A stretch of 64,000 nt of DNA from Fictibacillus gelatini DSM 15865 (GTDB lineage Bacteria > Bacillota > Bacilli > Bacillales > Fictibacillaceae). Numbering within the stretch: position 1 is the first letter of the stretch; the number at the start of each line of letters is the position of its first letter. The notes beneath the pieces were generated by a model. The model was not told the origin of the DNA and ran no database searches. It saw only the letters and a program-made list of their open reading frames with translations. Location of the stretch: positions 496,001 through 560,000 of the forward strand of contig NZ_AUMP01000001.1 in assembly GCF_000430745.1 (NCBI RefSeq), written 5' to 3'. Of the stretch, positions 7,709-16,407 are shown in pieces. A program made the translations under genes and the position numbers.

Positions 7709-9091
7709 TTAAAATGTCAATTTTTCTTCGATATAAGCCTTCAGTTCAGTAATCGGCATACGCACCTGTTCCATCGTATCACGATCCCTTACCGTCACCT
7801 GATTGTCTTCTTTTGAATCAAAATCATACGTAATGCAGAACGGCGTTCCGATTTCATCCTGGCGGCGGTATCGTTTGCCGATCGAACCTGATTCATCATA
7901 ATCGACCATAAAATGTTTAGCTAAATCAGCAAAGACTTCACGCGCTTCATCGGAAAGCTTTTTCGACAATGGCAAAATCGCCGCTTTATACGGGGCAAGA
8001 GCCGGGTGCAAACGAAGCACTTTGCGGACATCGCCTTCACTGATTTCTTCTTCATCATAGGCATCAATCAAGAAAGCTAGTGTAACGCGGTCCGCGCCCA
8101 ATGCCGGCTCAATGCAATATGGAATGTAACGGTCGTTCGTTTCTTGATCGACATATTCAAAGTCCTCTCCTGAATGTTCGCTATGGCGCTTCAAGTCAAA
8201 ATCGGTCCGTGAAGCGATTCCCCATAGCTCGCCCCAGCCAAACGGGAATTGGTATTCAAAGTCGGTCGTGGCATTGCTATAGTGGGACAGCTCTTCCTTT
8301 TCATGGTCGCGAAGGCGCAACTTTTCTTTTTTCATTCCTAATGAGAGAAGCCACTTTTCGGCAAAGTCTTTCCAGTAATCGAACCATTTTAATTCTTCAC
8401 CTGGTTTACAGAAGAATTCAAGTTCCATTTGTTCAAATTCTCTCGTCCGGAATGTAAAGTTACCCGGTGTAATTTCATTTCGGAAACTTTTGCCGACTTG
8501 TGCAATGCCGAATGGAAGTTTCTTTCTCATTGTTCGCTGTACATTTTTAAAATTGACAAAAATCCCCTGAGCCGTTTCCGGGCGGAGATAAATTTCATTG
8601 GCGCTTGACTCCGTCACTCCTTGATGGGTTTTAAACATTAAGTTAAATTGACGAATCGGCGTAAAATCACGCGCTCCGCAATCCGGACAAACGACTTCAA
8701 ACTTTTCAATGAGCTTCTCCATTTCTTCAAACGAAAGGCCGTCTGCGATGATCTCTTGACCGGCGTTTTGCGCTGCTTCCTCAATGAGTTTGTCGGCACG
8801 ATGGCGCGCTTTGCATTGTTTACAATCGATCATTGGATCATTGAAATTGCCGATATGGCCAGAGGCCATCCATGTTTGCGGATTCATAAGAATGGCAGCA
8901 TCAAGACCGACATTGTATGGAGATTCTTGAACGAATTTCTTCCACCATGCTTTTTTCACATTGTTTTTCAGTTCAACACCGAGCGGACCGTAATCCCACG
9001 TATTCGCAAGTCCTCCGTAAATTTCTGAACCCGGAAAAACGAATCCTCTTTGTTTTGCCAGATTCACGATTTGTTCCATTGTGACCTTCAT
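7709..9091 (-). CDS. glyQS: Glycine--tRNA ligase, single-chain (alpha2) type
   Basis: A class II synthetase that charges tRNA-Gly in the cytoplasm. 460 residues, the length of the homodimeric bacterial/eukaryal type rather than the alpha2-beta2 GlyQ+GlyS enzyme of B. subtilis; B. cereus-group and staphylococcal enzymes are of this kind. Family features are [12 protein letters not shown] at the N-terminus, [10 protein letters not shown], a zinc-type CKQC...CPDC pair, motif 2 [21 protein letters not shown], and a C-terminal anticodon-binding domain from about 360. AAGGAGG precedes the ATG. A glycine T-box lies upstream, so expression should rise when uncharged tRNA-Gly accumulates. Confidence 0.95.
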   Translation of the reverse strand: MKVTMEQIVNLAKQRGFVFPGSEIYGGLANTWDYGPLGVELKNNVKKAWWKKFVQESPYNVGLDAAILMNPQTWMASGHIGNFNDPMIDCKQCKARHRADKLIEEAAQNAGQEIIADGLSFEEMEKLIEKFEVVCPDCGARDFTPIRQFNLMFKTHQGVTESSANEIYLRPETAQGIFVNFKNVQRTMRKKLPFGIAQVGKSFRNEITPGNFTFRTREFEQMELEFFCKPGEELKWFDYWKDFAEKWLLSLGMKKEKLRLRDHEKEELSHYSNATTDFEYQFPFGWGELWGIASRTDFDLKRHSEHSGEDFEYVDQETNDRYIPYCIEPALGADRVTLAFLIDAYDEEEISEGDVRKVLRLHPALAPYKAAILPLSKKLSDEAREVFADLAKHFMVDYDESGSIGKRYRRQDEIGTPFCITYDFDSKEDNQVTVRDRDTMEQVRMPITELKAYIEEKLTF

Positions 9092-9181
9092 TGTAAAATC
9101 CTCCTTGTTAGAAAAACTACGATTATCGTCAGGCTTTTAGCGCGCAGCAGTCTTTCTTTTACTTTCATCCATTAATAGAAT

Positions 9182-9395
9182 GAAAAAAAGCTCCCATCCC
9201 TAAGCATAACGCTTAGGGACGAGAGCTGTACTCACGCGGTTCCACCCTAATTGGCATACCAAAAACTGCATGCCCACTTTCATCAAAATGGCTCCAGACT
9301 GCCGTTTCTCTGAACTTTCTTCCGGGCTCCCACCATCCCCGGATCGCTAGAAAGAAAAGCTGCTCAGATACTATACGCCTTTCACTGCCAAACAG
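9182..9395 (-). promoter_or_regulatory. T-box leader of glyQS, glycine specifier
   Basis: On the minus strand the region contains a Stem I with the AGTA/GAA S-turn, a GGC specifier triplet (GCC on the plus strand at 9301-9303) followed by A, and the T-box core AGGGTGGAACCGCG. It ends in a terminator hairpin (9189-9227) with a T-run. GGC is a glycine codon, agreeing with the downstream gene. Uncharged tRNA-Gly is expected to stabilise the antiterminator. Confidence 0.93.
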
Positions 9396-9412
9396 TATTT
9401 TTATTTATTGAT

Positions 9413-9440
9413 AATATATAAAGTATATCCAGTTTGTCAA
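9413..9440 (-). promoter_or_regulatory. Sigma-A promoter of glyQS
   Basis: TTGACA (minus strand, 9435-9440), a 16-bp spacer, and TATATT (9413-9418) lie directly upstream of the T-box leader. Confidence 0.75.
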
Positions 9441-9458
9441 GGAAGGTTACATGTAATT

Positions 9459-10940
9459 TTAATTTTCACTACTAAAATCGCATTTTTCCAATGGCACGAT
9501 TTTTGTTTTCTTTATCCATTTATAAGCAAGCCAGGCGATGATGAACAACGGCAAACCGATATAGGATACTGCCACACCATACCAATCAATTTTCCCGCCG
9601 GTAAAAGCTCCGTAGTTTTGTCCAAGAACGACGAACAAACATAAAATGAACGAAAACAATGGGCCAAACGGGAACCACTTCGCTTTGTAGACAAGTTCAT
9701 TTAAATCCCGCCCTTGAGCGATGTAAGCTTTTCTGAAACGATAATGGCTGATGGCAATTCCAAGCCAGGCGATAAAGCCGGACATGCCCGATGCATTTAA
9801 TAGCCAGAGGTAAACAGCATCATTTTTAAACAATGATGATAAAAAAGCAGCTGCTCCAATAACCGTTGTAACGAGGAGCGCATTCATTGGTATTCCCCGG
9901 GAATTGACCTTCGCAAGAAAACGAGGCGCTTTCCCTTCTTTCGCAAGTGTCCATAACATCCGGGTCGCCGCATACATCCCCGAATTCCCCGCAGATAAGA
10001 CGGCTGTAAGAATGATCGCATTCATCACCGATGCCGCAAAAGCAAGTCCCGCTTTCTCAAACACAAGGGTGAAAGGGCTTACAGAAACGTCTTTAATGTC
10101 AGAGTGAAGCAAGTTCGGATTCGTATAAGGAATGAGCAATCCAATGACGAAAATCGCTAAGACATAAAATAATAAAATGCGCCAAAACACCTGTTTAATT
10201 GCTTTCGGAATATTTTTTTCCGGATTTTCACTTTCACCGGCGGCAATCCCGACAAGCTCCGTTCCTTGAAAAGCAAAGCCGGCAACCATAAAGACTCCAA
10301 GAATCCCCATAACTCCGCCGCTGAACGGGGCGTCCTTTACGGTGAAATTTTTAAACCCGACCGATTCGCCGCCCATAATGCCGAAAATCATGAGGAGGCC
10401 AACTGCGATAAATATAATAATTGTCGCCACTTTAATAAAGGCAAACCAATATTCCGCCTCGCCATAGCCTTTAACGGATAAAACATTGATGGCTAACAAA
10501 ATAGCGAGAAATAGGGCGCTCCATAAAATAGGTGAAGATTTCGGAAACCAAAATTCCATCACCATTGCCCCGGCCGAAAGTTCAACGGCAAGCGTAATCG
10601 CCCAGTTGTACCAATAGTTCCATCCAAGGGCAAACCCTAATGCAGGGTCAACAAACTTTGTCGCATACGTGCTGAACGATCCGGTTACCGGCATGAAAGA
10701 AGCCATTTCTCCCAGGCTTGTCATAAGAAAGAAAACCATAATTCCAATTGCAGCATAGGCGACGAGAGCTCCTCCTGGTCCGGCGGAAGAAATCGCTCCG
10801 CCACTGGCAAGGAACAACCCTGTGCCAATGGAACCGCCGATCGCAATCATCGTCATGTGCCTTGCCCGAAGGCCGCGTTTTAATTGATTTTCCGATTGAA
10901 GCGGGACGGCTTCGTTTAATTGTAGTGAAGGTTTGCTCAT
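9459..10940 (-). CDS. lysP: Lysine-specific-type amino acid permease (LysP-like)
   Basis: A 493-residue APC-superfamily permease with 12 predicted helices. GGSIGTGLFLASG near residue 35 is the family substrate-binding loop in helix 1. The stretch DPALGFALGWNYWYNWAIT and GYGEAEYWFAFIKV match the LysP/lysine branch as I recall it. It imports basic amino acids by proton symport across the cytoplasmic membrane. AAAGGAGAG precedes the ATG. No L-box riboswitch was found upstream. The gene is on the same strand as glyQS, but glyQS has its own promoter and leader. Confidence 0.8.
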   Translation of the reverse strand: MSKPSLQLNEAVPLQSENQLKRGLRARHMTMIAIGGSIGTGLFLASGGAISSAGPGGALVAYAAIGIMVFFLMTSLGEMASFMPVTGSFSTYATKFVDPALGFALGWNYWYNWAITLAVELSAGAMVMEFWFPKSSPILWSALFLAILLAINVLSVKGYGEAEYWFAFIKVATIIIFIAVGLLMIFGIMGGESVGFKNFTVKDAPFSGGVMGILGVFMVAGFAFQGTELVGIAAGESENPEKNIPKAIKQVFWRILLFYVLAIFVIGLLIPYTNPNLLHSDIKDVSVSPFTLVFEKAGLAFAASVMNAIILTAVLSAGNSGMYAATRMLWTLAKEGKAPRFLAKVNSRGIPMNALLVTTVIGAAAFLSSLFKNDAVYLWLLNASGMSGFIAWLGIAISHYRFRKAYIAQGRDLNELVYKAKWFPFGPLFSFILCLFVVLGQNYGAFTGGKIDWYGVAVSYIGLPLFIIAWLAYKWIKKTKIVPLEKCDFSSEN

Positions 10941-10990
10941 ACCATCTCTCCTTTGTTATTTTTTGAACTGATCTTTCGATTATGAGAATG

Positions 10991-11023
10991 AGTTCAATTA
11001 AGAATATTCAGTACATTTGAACT
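10991..11023. promoter_or_regulatory. Inverted repeat upstream of lysP
   Basis: AGTTCAA (10991-10997) and TTGAACT (11017-11023) are perfect 7-bp inverted half-sites with a 19-bp AT-rich spacer, 51 bp before the lysP start. This could be an operator. The regulator is unknown and chance cannot be excluded. Confidence 0.3.
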
Positions 11024-11123
11024 AAAATCCTTCTTTTTCAAAAAATAATCTTAAAAATAGTAGAAAACACACGACTTTAGACCTATAAAGCATTAACTGA
11101 ACGAAGAAGTTTTCAACGTGCTG

Positions 11124-11558
11124 CTAATTTAGCTTGTGAAGCGCCTTTTTCTTAATGAGCTGTGCAATCCGTATCATGTTTTCATCATCTTCCGTAACCG
11201 AACAGCTTGTCCACCGATATGTCCGATAAACATCGTTGATCCTGACTTTTAAGTAATACGTCAAAAAGGGTTTTTCTTCACATGTTTTGCTTAGATTTTT
11301 TTCTCCTAAAATATCTACTTTCTCCATTTCTTTATAAATTTCATGCATATCGCTTTCCGGCAATTGAAAGTCCGATTGAGTAACGACTTTGTTGTAATTA
11401 AGCTGAAGCACAAGCTTTTGATCGAAAGTGTTAATCTCGTTTTTTTGACCCGGTCCGTACTTTAAGACAAAATCAAAATTCGCCGGTTTATCGATTGATT
11501 TTTCAGAACATCCGGCCATGATCAAAGCTTGTACCATCAACAATAGAAAAATTTTCAT
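11124..11558 (-). CDS. Hypothetical lipoprotein
   Basis: 144 residues. A short signal peptide ends in the lipobox MAGC (Cys16), so the mature protein should be lipid-anchored on the outer face of the membrane. The mature part has two further cysteines (KTCEEK and TSCSV) that could form a disulfide; the bdbCD pair is in this window. No conserved domain is recognised. AT-rich sequence without obvious promoter lies upstream. Confidence 0.65.
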   Translation of the reverse strand: MKIFLLLMVQALIMAGCSEKSIDKPANFDFVLKYGPGQKNEINTFDQKLVLQLNYNKVVTQSDFQLPESDMHEIYKEMEKVDILGEKNLSKTCEEKPFLTYYLKVRINDVYRTYRWTSCSVTEDDENMIRIAQLIKKKALHKLN

Positions 11559-11702
11559 TTCAACACCCCCGGTCTGTTATTACTTCCCCTTTCCAAATGA
11601 GAATCCCTTTTAATTCGCCTGCAAAAAGAAGCATATTAGTAGACTTCTTTTCTCATACTAACGATAATATAGTTAATATTATTTTTTTGAAGGGAAACTA
11701 TT

Positions 11703-12719
11703 ATGTTAACATTAAGCGTATTAGACCAATCACCTGTCTCTTTCGGAAGTACACCGAGAGAGGCTGTTCAAAATACCGTTCGACTTGCACAAGAAACGGA
11801 GAAAATGGGGTATCACCGCTTTTGGGTGGCAGAACACCACCATACGAAAAATTTCGCCGGTTCGACCCCCGAAGTGCTTATTTCCCACCTTGCCGCGAAA
11901 ACATCAACCATCCGCGTCGGGTCTGGCGGAGTGATGCTGCCCCACTACAGTTCGTATAAAGTAGCGGAAAATTTCAGGATGCTCGAGACTCTTTACCCGG
12001 GCAGAATCGATTTAGGGATCGGCCGTGCCCCCGGCGGCATGCCGCTTGCGACAATGGCATTGCAAGAAGGGAATACGCGCGGAATCCACCATTATCCGCA
12101 GCAGGTGGATGACCTGATTGCTTATTTGCATAATGCAGTTGATGAAAATCACCGATTTTGCGGGTTAGAGGCCACCCCTATTCCAGAGACCGCGCCGGAG
12201 ATCTGGATGCTTGGCTCTAGCGGATCTAGCGCAAGACTGGCGGCTGAAAAAGGGATCCCCTTTACGTTTGCCCATTTTATCAACGGCATTGACGGACCTG
12301 CCGTAGCAAAAGCGTATCGTGAAGCGTTCCAGCCGTCATCCCTGCTCGCTGAACCGAAAGTGATCGCCGCCATATTTGCCATATGTGCGGATACGGAAGA
12401 ACAAGCGGAAAGAATCGCCTCCAGCCTGGATTTATCGATTTTAATGCTTGAAAAAGGAGAGCGGCGGAACGGCGTGCCATCGATTGAACAGGCGCTCAAT
12501 TATCCTTATACGACTTACGACCTGATCCGAATCAGGGAAAATCGCAAGCGGATGATCGTCGGTGCTCCAGAACAAGTGAAACAACAAGTCCTTCAGTTAA
12601 GCAATGACTACGAGACCGACGAGTTAATGGTCGTAACCATTACCCATGATTTCAACGATAAACTCAACTCTTATCAATTACTTTCAGAAATGTTTCCACA
12701 GAAGCCATCCCGCGATTAA
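11703..12719 (+). CDS. Luciferase-like FMN-dependent monooxygenase (LLM class)
   Basis: 338 residues with the bacterial luciferase-like TIM-barrel signatures: LDQSPVSFG at the N-terminus, RFWVAEHHHT around residue 38, VGSGGVMLPHY, and PGRIDLGIGRAPGG. These belong to the MsnO8/YceB/YvbT-type group, which is distinct from light-emitting LuxA. Such enzymes use reduced FMN from a separate reductase to oxidise small organic substrates; the substrate is not inferable. AAGGGAAACT precedes the ATG. It is monocistronic with its own terminator. Confidence 0.8.
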   Translation: MLTLSVLDQSPVSFGSTPREAVQNTVRLAQETEKMGYHRFWVAEHHHTKNFAGSTPEVLISHLAAKTSTIRVGSGGVMLPHYSSYKVAENFRMLETLYPGRIDLGIGRAPGGMPLATMALQEGNTRGIHHYPQQVDDLIAYLHNAVDENHRFCGLEATPIPETAPEIWMLGSSGSSARLAAEKGIPFTFAHFINGIDGPAVAKAYREAFQPSSLLAEPKVIAAIFAICADTEEQAERIASSLDLSILMLEKGERRNGVPSIEQALNYPYTTYDLIRIRENRKRMIVGAPEQVKQQVLQLSNDYETDELMVVTITHDFNDKLNSYQLLSEMFPQKPSRD

Positions 12720-12736
12720 TAGCCGTGGGACATTAT

Positions 12737-12767
12737 AAAAGGCAGGCGCCAATAGCCTGTCTTTTAT
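12737..12767 (+). terminator. Terminator of the monooxygenase gene
   Basis: An 11-bp stem with one wobble pair (12737-12747 with 12755-12765) is followed by TTTTAT. Confidence 0.75.
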
Positions 12768-12940
12768 CTTTGGATTTGCGTTTTTGAATTTTCTTTCACA
12801 AGCTCGTACTCTCTTTCCAAATCCTTTAGCGGCAATTCATATAGTTGAGAGCCATCCGAAGCTTTATAAACATGATGCAGAATCAGCTTGTTAATGAGTT
12901 CGTCTTTTCGCTTCTTGACGGCTTTTGACAATTCACCCAT
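12764..12940 (-). CDS. Small FbpA/FbpB-like basic protein behind a SAM riboswitch
   Basis: 58 residues. The frame runs further upstream, but that extension lies inside a terminator hairpin; GGGGGAGACG before the ATG at 12940 fixes the start. The core ELINKLILHHVYKASDGSQL, followed by YELPLKDLEREYELVK, resembles the Fur-regulated basic protein (FbpA/B/C) family as I recall it, in which small proteins act with the FsrA sRNA in iron sparing. No Fur box was seen. Instead a complete SAM-I riboswitch with terminator lies directly upstream, so transcription should depend on low S-adenosylmethionine. The function here is unknown. Confidence 0.6.
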   Translation of the reverse strand: MGELSKAVKKRKDELINKLILHHVYKASDGSQLYELPLKDLEREYELVKENSKTQIQR

Positions 12941-12977
12941 CGTCTCCCCCTCTTTCGTTGATTGATACAAAAAGCAA

Positions 12978-13146
12978 GCCCTCTTCTTATCAAAGCAAGA
13001 AGAGGGCACGAATATGTAAAGTCACGTCGCTCTTCTTATCTATCAAGCAAACTACCCTTGCTTGTTGGAATTGGCACAGTATTCTCAAGCGAGAACCCGC
13101 TGCCGAGGCATCATAGGGCCAAATCCCTCCACCTCTCTTGATAAGA
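12978..13146 (-). promoter_or_regulatory. SAM-I (S-box) riboswitch with terminator
   Basis: The minus strand reads CTTATCAAGAGAGGTGGAGG from 13145, followed by GGCCC, ATGATGCCTCGGCAGC and CTGTGCCAATTCC, which is the S-box consensus. The P1 3' strand, which pairs with the 5' strand, is at 13033-13049. An 11-bp terminator (12978-12988 with 12997-13007) with a T-rich tail follows. SAM binding should favour termination before the 58-residue gene. Confidence 0.93.
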
Positions 13147-13176
13147 ATCCGTTCATACTATGCAATTGTATACTAC

Positions 13177-13205
13177 AATTTAATGGATGATTCTGATTTT
13201 GTCAA
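13177..13205 (-). promoter_or_regulatory. Sigma-A promoter of the SAM-riboswitch transcript
   Basis: On the minus strand, TTGACA (13200-13205), a 17-bp spacer and TAAATT (13177-13182) lie about 30 bp upstream of the aptamer. Confidence 0.75.
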
Positions 13206-13322
13206 TACTTAATTTCAATTAATCCCATCACTTTTATCGATATTCAATTGTTTAAATAAAGGACGTTCTGTTCGCTCCACTGTTTTTACCGCATTAAAAA
13301 AGTTTAAATACAGAATATAAAT

Positions 13323-13339
13323 TGTAACTTTTTTGTAAC
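13323..13339 (+). promoter_or_regulatory. WalR (YycF) box
   Basis: TGTAAC-TTTTT-TGTAAC matches the WalR direct-repeat consensus TGTWAH-N5-TGTWAH exactly. A possible -10, GATAAT at 13364-13369, lies 24 bp downstream. The next gene (13520) encodes an NlpC/P60-fold secreted protein, and WalR regulates cell-wall hydrolases, so the context fits. Confidence 0.7.
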
Positions 13340-13519
13340 CACTTCATTTGGAAGTTGATTTAAGATAATTTCAGTTGATCAACTACAGCAGAAAAACTTG
13401 GCTTAGCGTAACGTATGAATAGCGTTAGCTTTCGTTTTTCTATACTTTGTACTTTTTATCGCTTAAGCGTAGTTAAACTTTCTTCAAACTATTGAGAAAA
13501 ATCATTGGGGGAATTTCAA

Positions 13520-14008
13520 ATGACAACCATTATTCGCAGAGCAAACGTATTGCTTGTTGTCTTATCTACATTGTTGCTTGCAGCAACGATCCTTTTCTCG
13601 CCATTTTCGAATTCAGCGTATGCCGCAAAAGCTTCTAAAGGCGAACAAATTGCCTCTTTTGCCAGGACGCTAGAAGGGAAGCCTTATAAATATGGCGGAA
13701 CAACGGTTAAAGGGTTCGATGCTTCCGGATTTACTCAGTATGTATACAAACAAGCCGTGAATGCCACCTTACCGCGTACGATTGACCAGCAATATAAAAA
13801 CAAAAATGCAGTTTCCGTTCCACAAAAGAAATTGCAGCCTGGAGACTTAGTATTTTTTAAGCTGGACGGCAAGAACGTTTCTTTTGCCGGTATTTACTTA
13901 GGGAAAGATCAATTTATTGCAGCTACTACAAAAGGCGTTAAAGTTCAATCATTATCCACAAAGTACTGGAAAAGCACTTACGCTGACGCAAAACGCGTTG
14001 TAAAATAA
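13520..14008 (+). CDS. Secreted NlpC/P60-fold protein lacking catalytic Cys and His
   Basis: 162 residues. A TTG lies upstream in frame, but GGGGG eight bases before the ATG at 13520 fixes the start. A signal peptide is cleaved probably after Ala35 (SAYA). The rest aligns with the NlpC/P60 peptidoglycan endopeptidase domain: GKPYKYGGTTVKGFDASGFT, LPRTIDQQY, LQPGDLVFF, GIYLGKDQFI. In active enzymes the motif is DCSGF with Cys as nucleophile and SHVGIY with His as base; here they read DASGF (Ala68) and SFAGIY (Phe122). Peptidase activity is therefore unlikely; a binding, scaffolding or inhibitory role in the wall is possible. A WalR box lies 180 bp upstream. Confidence 0.85.
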   Translation: MTTIIRRANVLLVVLSTLLLAATILFSPFSNSAYAAKASKGEQIASFARTLEGKPYKYGGTTVKGFDASGFTQYVYKQAVNATLPRTIDQQYKNKNAVSVPQKKLQPGDLVFFKLDGKNVSFAGIYLGKDQFIAATTKGVKVQSLSTKYWKSTYADAKRVVK

Positions 14009-14050
14009 ATTTCAAATCAATAAATCAAGCAAAACTCTAAACTCTACATA

Positions 14051-14090
14051 AAAAGCATGCAACCTGCTTCTTTAGATTGCATGCTTTTTA
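14051..14090. terminator. Bidirectional terminator
   Basis: A 12-bp perfect stem (14051-14062 with 14077-14088) lies between the convergent NlpC/P60-like gene and folD. Confidence 0.85.
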
Positions 14091-14095
14091 CTTTA

Positions 14096-14953
14096 TTAGA
14101 TGGAATACGCTCGTTTTGCGGATTGGATCGTATTTGCAAGCAGCATTGTAATCGTCATCGGACCGACACCTTTTGGCACTGGTGTAATGTAAGAAGCTTT
14201 CTCGAGACAGTCTTCAAAATCAACATCGCCGCAAAGCTTTCCGTCTTCCATTCGGTTAATCCCGACATCGATGACAACTGCCCCTTCTTTCACCATGTCT
14301 TTACCGATCATTTTCGGTCTTCCGACAGCTACGATTAAAATATCACCCTGTGAAGTGATTTCTTTTAAATTTTCCGTTTTTGAATGACAGTAGGTAACCG
14401 TTGCATTTTCATTCAACATCAACTGGCCGACCGGTTTCCCTACGATATTGCTTCTTCCAACGACAACGACGTGCTTTCCTTCCATCGGCAATTCATACGC
14501 TTTGATCAATTCCAATATTCCGTATGGCGTACATGAAATAAAGCATTCCTGGCCAAGCATCATTTTTCCGACATTCACCGGATGGAAGCCGTCCACATCT
14601 TTTTCTGGAATAATCGTTTCAATGACCTTCTGTTCCGAAATATGATCTGGCAAAGGAAGTTGCACTAAAATGCCGTGGATGCTCCTATCCTTGTTAAATT
14701 TTTCAACCTGATCAAGAAGTTCTTCTTCCGTTACCGTCTCCGGAAGTTCAACCAGGACGGAATGCATTCCGACTTTCTCACATGCTTTCACTTTCGAACG
14801 GACATACGTTTGAGACGCTGGATTGGCTCCGACAATAATTACGGCTAATCCAGGTACGATTCCTTTATCCGCCAAATGCTCGACTTCACTCTTCATTTCT
14901 GCTTGTTTCTTTTCCGCTAATTCTTTTCCGTTTAATAATACTGCTGCCATCAT
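14096..14953 (-). CDS. folD: Methylenetetrahydrofolate dehydrogenase / cyclohydrolase
   Basis: A bifunctional enzyme converting 5,10-methylene-THF to 10-formyl-THF with NADP+. 285 residues, the usual length. GGAGGAGG precedes the ATG at 14953. Tyr50 and Lys54 of [13 protein letters not shown] form the active-site Yxxx[20 protein letters not shown] and [12 protein letters not shown] (dinucleotide binding) are conserved. The C-terminal signature, usually PGGVGPMT, reads PKGVGPMT. Bacillus folD normally sits near xseA and nusB; here it stands alone, so it may be a second copy. Confidence 0.92.
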   Translation of the reverse strand: MMAAVLLNGKELAEKKQAEMKSEVEHLADKGIVPGLAVIIVGANPASQTYVRSKVKACEKVGMHSVLVELPETVTEEELLDQVEKFNKDRSIHGILVQLPLPDHISEQKVIETIIPEKDVDGFHPVNVGKMMLGQECFISCTPYGILELIKAYELPMEGKHVVVVGRSNIVGKPVGQLMLNENATVTYCHSKTENLKEITSQGDILIVAVGRPKMIGKDMVKEGAVVIDVGINRMEDGKLCGDVDFEDCLEKASYITPVPKGVGPMTITMLLANTIQSAKRAYSI

Positions 14954-15100
14954 TTGCCTCCTCCAATCACAAAAACCGAACATTATTTTTAAAAAGCGAC
15001 TTTATCATTCGTTATTTATATATAAAATAACATGACCTCGATAAAAATTAAAGGATTTATATTGGCAGGAACAATAGACGCAACTTTAAAAACTTTCCGA

Positions 15101-15973
15101 TTACGTTAAAGCGTTCATTGCAAGAGCAAGAGCGCCGCATAATCCGGCCCTGTCGGCCAGACCTGGCGGAACGATATAATGCTCAATGTTCTCAAGAAGT
15201 TCTTCTTTTTGTATATAGCCGTTTAACATTTCCTTCACGTTTTTGCGAATAAGGGGGAAAAGATGATTTTGTTTCATAACTCCTCCGCCTAAAATCATTT
15301 TTTTCGGAGATAAAATTAAAGCATAGTTGACCAGACCTTGAGCCAAATAATAGGCTTCTAATTCCCACACATCTTTAATATCACTTAACTCCATCCCTTT
15401 TCTTCCCCATCTTTTTTCAACTACTGGGCCTGCCGCCATTCCTTCCAGGCAATCTTGATGGTACGGGCAATTTCCTTCAAAAGGATCTTCTGGATGGCGT
15501 TTAACGACAATATGTCCCATCTCCGGATGAGATAAACCGTGAAGCAGCTGTCCTTCAACGATTGCCCCGACGCCAATGCCTGTCCCGACCGTCATATATA
15601 AGCAGCTGTCCAGGCCTTTTGCCGCCCCCCACAATAATTCACCAAGCGCCGCACCATTGACATCTGTATCAAAGCCAATGGGCACAGAGAATCGTTTTTT
15701 CATCTCGCCTACAAAATTAAAGTTTTTCCAATGCTGTTTTGGCGTGCTTGTGATAAAGCCATATGTACTGCTGTTTTTATGTAAATCAATGGGTCCGAAT
15801 GAACCGATTCCAATCGCATCAAGCTTCTCATCCGCAAAGAAGGCATAGACATGTTCCATCGTTTCTTCTGGCGTTGTTGTTGGAAAACTGATCTGTTTTA
15901 GTATCTTCCCTTTTTCATTCCCAATTCCGCAAACGAACTTTGTTCCCCCTGCTTCAATTGCCCCGAAACGCAT
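15101..15973 (-). CDS. ROK-family fructokinase (GmuE/YdhR-like)
   Basis: 290 residues. Phosphorylates a hexose, most likely fructose, with ATP. The phosphate-binding motif EAGGTKFVCGIG starts at residue 7. The catalytic base is Asp104 (FDTDVN). A zinc site is formed by His154, Cys169, His172 and Cys175 (PEMGHI..., NCPYHQDC). ILGGGVM is a second nucleotide loop. Overall similarity to B. subtilis GmuE is high as I recall it. GAGAGGA precedes the ATG. It is monocistronic here, not in a mannan or sucrose operon, so the substrate pathway is not indicated. Confidence 0.87.
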   Translation of the reverse strand: MRFGAIEAGGTKFVCGIGNEKGKILKQISFPTTTPEETMEHVYAFFADEKLDAIGIGSFGPIDLHKNSSTYGFITSTPKQHWKNFNFVGEMKKRFSVPIGFDTDVNGAALGELLWGAAKGLDSCLYMTVGTGIGVGAIVEGQLLHGLSHPEMGHIVVKRHPEDPFEGNCPYHQDCLEGMAAGPVVEKRWGRKGMELSDIKDVWELEAYYLAQGLVNYALILSPKKMILGGGVMKQNHLFPLIRKNVKEMLNGYIQKEELLENIEHYIVPPGLADRAGLCGALALAMNALT

Positions 15974-16024
15974 TGCGTCATCTTCCTCTCTTTTTTCTTA
16001 AAATTCTACATTTTATCTTATCAT

Positions 16025-16062
16025 AAAAAAAACAGCCGATTTCCTCAATTGAAAATCGGCTG
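16025..16062 (-). terminator. Terminator of the mprF operon
   Basis: A 10-bp stem (16033-16042 with 16053-16062) followed on the minus strand by eight Ts. Confidence 0.85.
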
Positions 16063-16069
16063 CCTGTAT

Positions 16070-16378
16070 TTACTTTATTAGCCGCCCAATCATCGGGTAA
16101 TTAAACGTACGATCCCCTAAGGCGTACACAATCCCCATAATCGGTGCGATAATGGCGATTAATCCAAAAATAATCAAAAACGGAATACCGATGAGGATAA
16201 ACGAAAAAACGATGGATAGCCAGATGAGTACTCCCATTACAATATGAAAAACTAATGCTTGCAGTGAAATTCTTCTTACCTCTTTATCGCCGCTTAAAAG
16301 CAAGACGATTAAAGGAACGAGGATAGGTGCAAACCATGTGCTCGCATGGACGATCACTTTCAACCATTTCCCTTCCAT
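16070..16378 (-). CDS. DUF4870-family membrane protein
   Basis: 102 residues with three predicted membrane helices. The sequence HASTWFAPILVPLIVLLLSG, then LQALVFHIVMGVLIW, is typical of the DUF4870 (Tic20-like) family, function unknown. The frame extends upstream into mprF, but AAGGAGAGG before the ATG at 16378 sets the start. It lies 30 bp after the mprF stop and shares its terminator, so both are co-transcribed. Confidence 0.8.
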   Translation of the reverse strand: MEGKWLKVIVHASTWFAPILVPLIVLLLSGDKEVRRISLQALVFHIVMGVLIWLSIVFSFILIGIPFLIIFGLIAIIAPIMGIVYALGDRTFNYPMIGRLIK

Positions 16379-16407
16379 TCCAACCTCTCCTTCATGACAA
16401 ATTTGCT

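Noticed and set aside
9413-11123. Lysine riboswitch upstream of the LysP-like permease
   Set aside because: The 180-bp upstream region has no L-box motifs or terminator hairpin.
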